DNA of 17,959 bases from Jimgerdemannia flammicorona. Lineage: Eukaryota > Mucoromycota > Endogonomycetes > Endogonales > Endogonaceae. Position numbers and translations under genes: made by a program. The notes under the pieces were generated by a model. That model worked only from the letters and a program-made list of their open reading frames with translations, was not told the origin of the DNA and did no database searches. Location: the NCBI GenBank assembly GCA_003990745.1, contig RBNI01002627.1:1-17959 (forward strand). Reading direction: 5' to 3'. Within the stretch, counting starts at the first letter, position 1. Each line of letters opens with the position of its first letter. Shown here in pieces: positions 17,691-17,959 of the stretch.

Positions 17691-17959
17691 GCTGCCACAG
17701 CTGCTGATCATTGCCTAGTAATTGAGGTCCTGATCACAAAGATATTCTTTATCCAAAACCACCTGACAAAGGTCGCGATCACAAACCTCATTATAGTTAC
17801 CAAATTAGTCACTCATACTTAGTCAGAAATCGTGGACCAACTTGTATAAATACCCCCCAGTTTCCATCTGAAATAAAGCAGTTTTAGTTCAGTCCTTGAT
17901 ACAAGAATCAAGTCCCCCCCACACACACACATTCCCCTGAGTCTTAGTAATGACATCTA
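17691..17959 (+). promoter_or_regulatory. Core-promoter-like region (TATAAATA at 17845-17852)
   Basis: TATAAATA is followed by CCCCCC and, about 30 nt on, GTTTTAGTTCAGTCC, a plausible start region; a short CA repeat lies near 17922-17930. GATCACAAA occurs twice (17733 and 17779). No ORF of note follows before the window ends. It could be the promoter of a gene outside the window or a partial LTR; the TATA/C-run/AGTTCAGT layout resembles that at 641. Confidence 0.4.

Overview
The window reads as fungal nuclear DNA, most likely from an arbuscular mycorrhizal fungus (Glomeromycotina, Rhizophagus/Gigaspora-like). This is an inference from three things seen together: very AT-rich intergenic DNA at the left, one spliced Crinkler (CRN) effector gene, and a thick block of CpG-depleted LINE retrotransposons. 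Chytrids, oomycetes and a few other fungi also carry CRNs, so the assignment is not proven.

Layout. 1-1407: AT-rich DNA with a TATA-like promoter (641) and a possible 54-residue ORF (898-1062, +). 1408-3559 (-): the only convincing intact cellular gene, a 688-residue CRN protein in two exons (85-nt intron at 3123-3207). It has a ubiquitin-like CRN header ending in an HVIV motif, a probable PD-(D/E)xK nuclease-like middle domain and a CK1-like kinase domain. 3560-4164: its upstream region, with a 23-bp imperfect direct repeat, a hairpin and a G-quadruplex-prone tract. 4165-17517: a nest of L1-type LINE copies, all decayed. 17518-17959: an abruptly CpG-rich segment with palindromes (CACGTG, GATGACGTCATC) and a TATA box at 17845, probably a promoter or LTR serving something to the right.

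LINE nest. Element A/B (+) is one LINE whose 5' half lies at 4165-7048 and 3' half at 13077-15990. It was split by a second, full-length LINE of the same kind, element C (-), at 7046-13076. The split is proven by a target-site duplication of 12-15 bp (7034-7048 and 13077-13091) and by colinearity of A+B with the interior of C. Element C is itself interrupted by D (7484-7597, -), a 114-bp 5'-truncated tail with its own 13-bp duplication (one mismatch). To the right lie E (about 15988-17360, -), the ORF1 part of a more diverged copy, and F (17361 to about 17512, -), another tail-only copy. The reconstructed LINE is about 5.9 kb: 5' UTR, ORF1 (Gly/Gln-rich start, basic/coiled-coil region), a gap of about 35 nt, ORF2 (APE endonuclease, reverse transcriptase with a FADD box, C-terminal CCHC zinc knuckle), a short 3' UTR and poly(A).

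The most interesting signals are: the CRN architecture with an intron exactly at the header/effector boundary; in-frame TAG codons at identical positions in independently inserted LINE copies; near-total CpG loss over about 13.5 kb with a sharp edge at about 17518; and the dated nesting order A/B, then C, then D.
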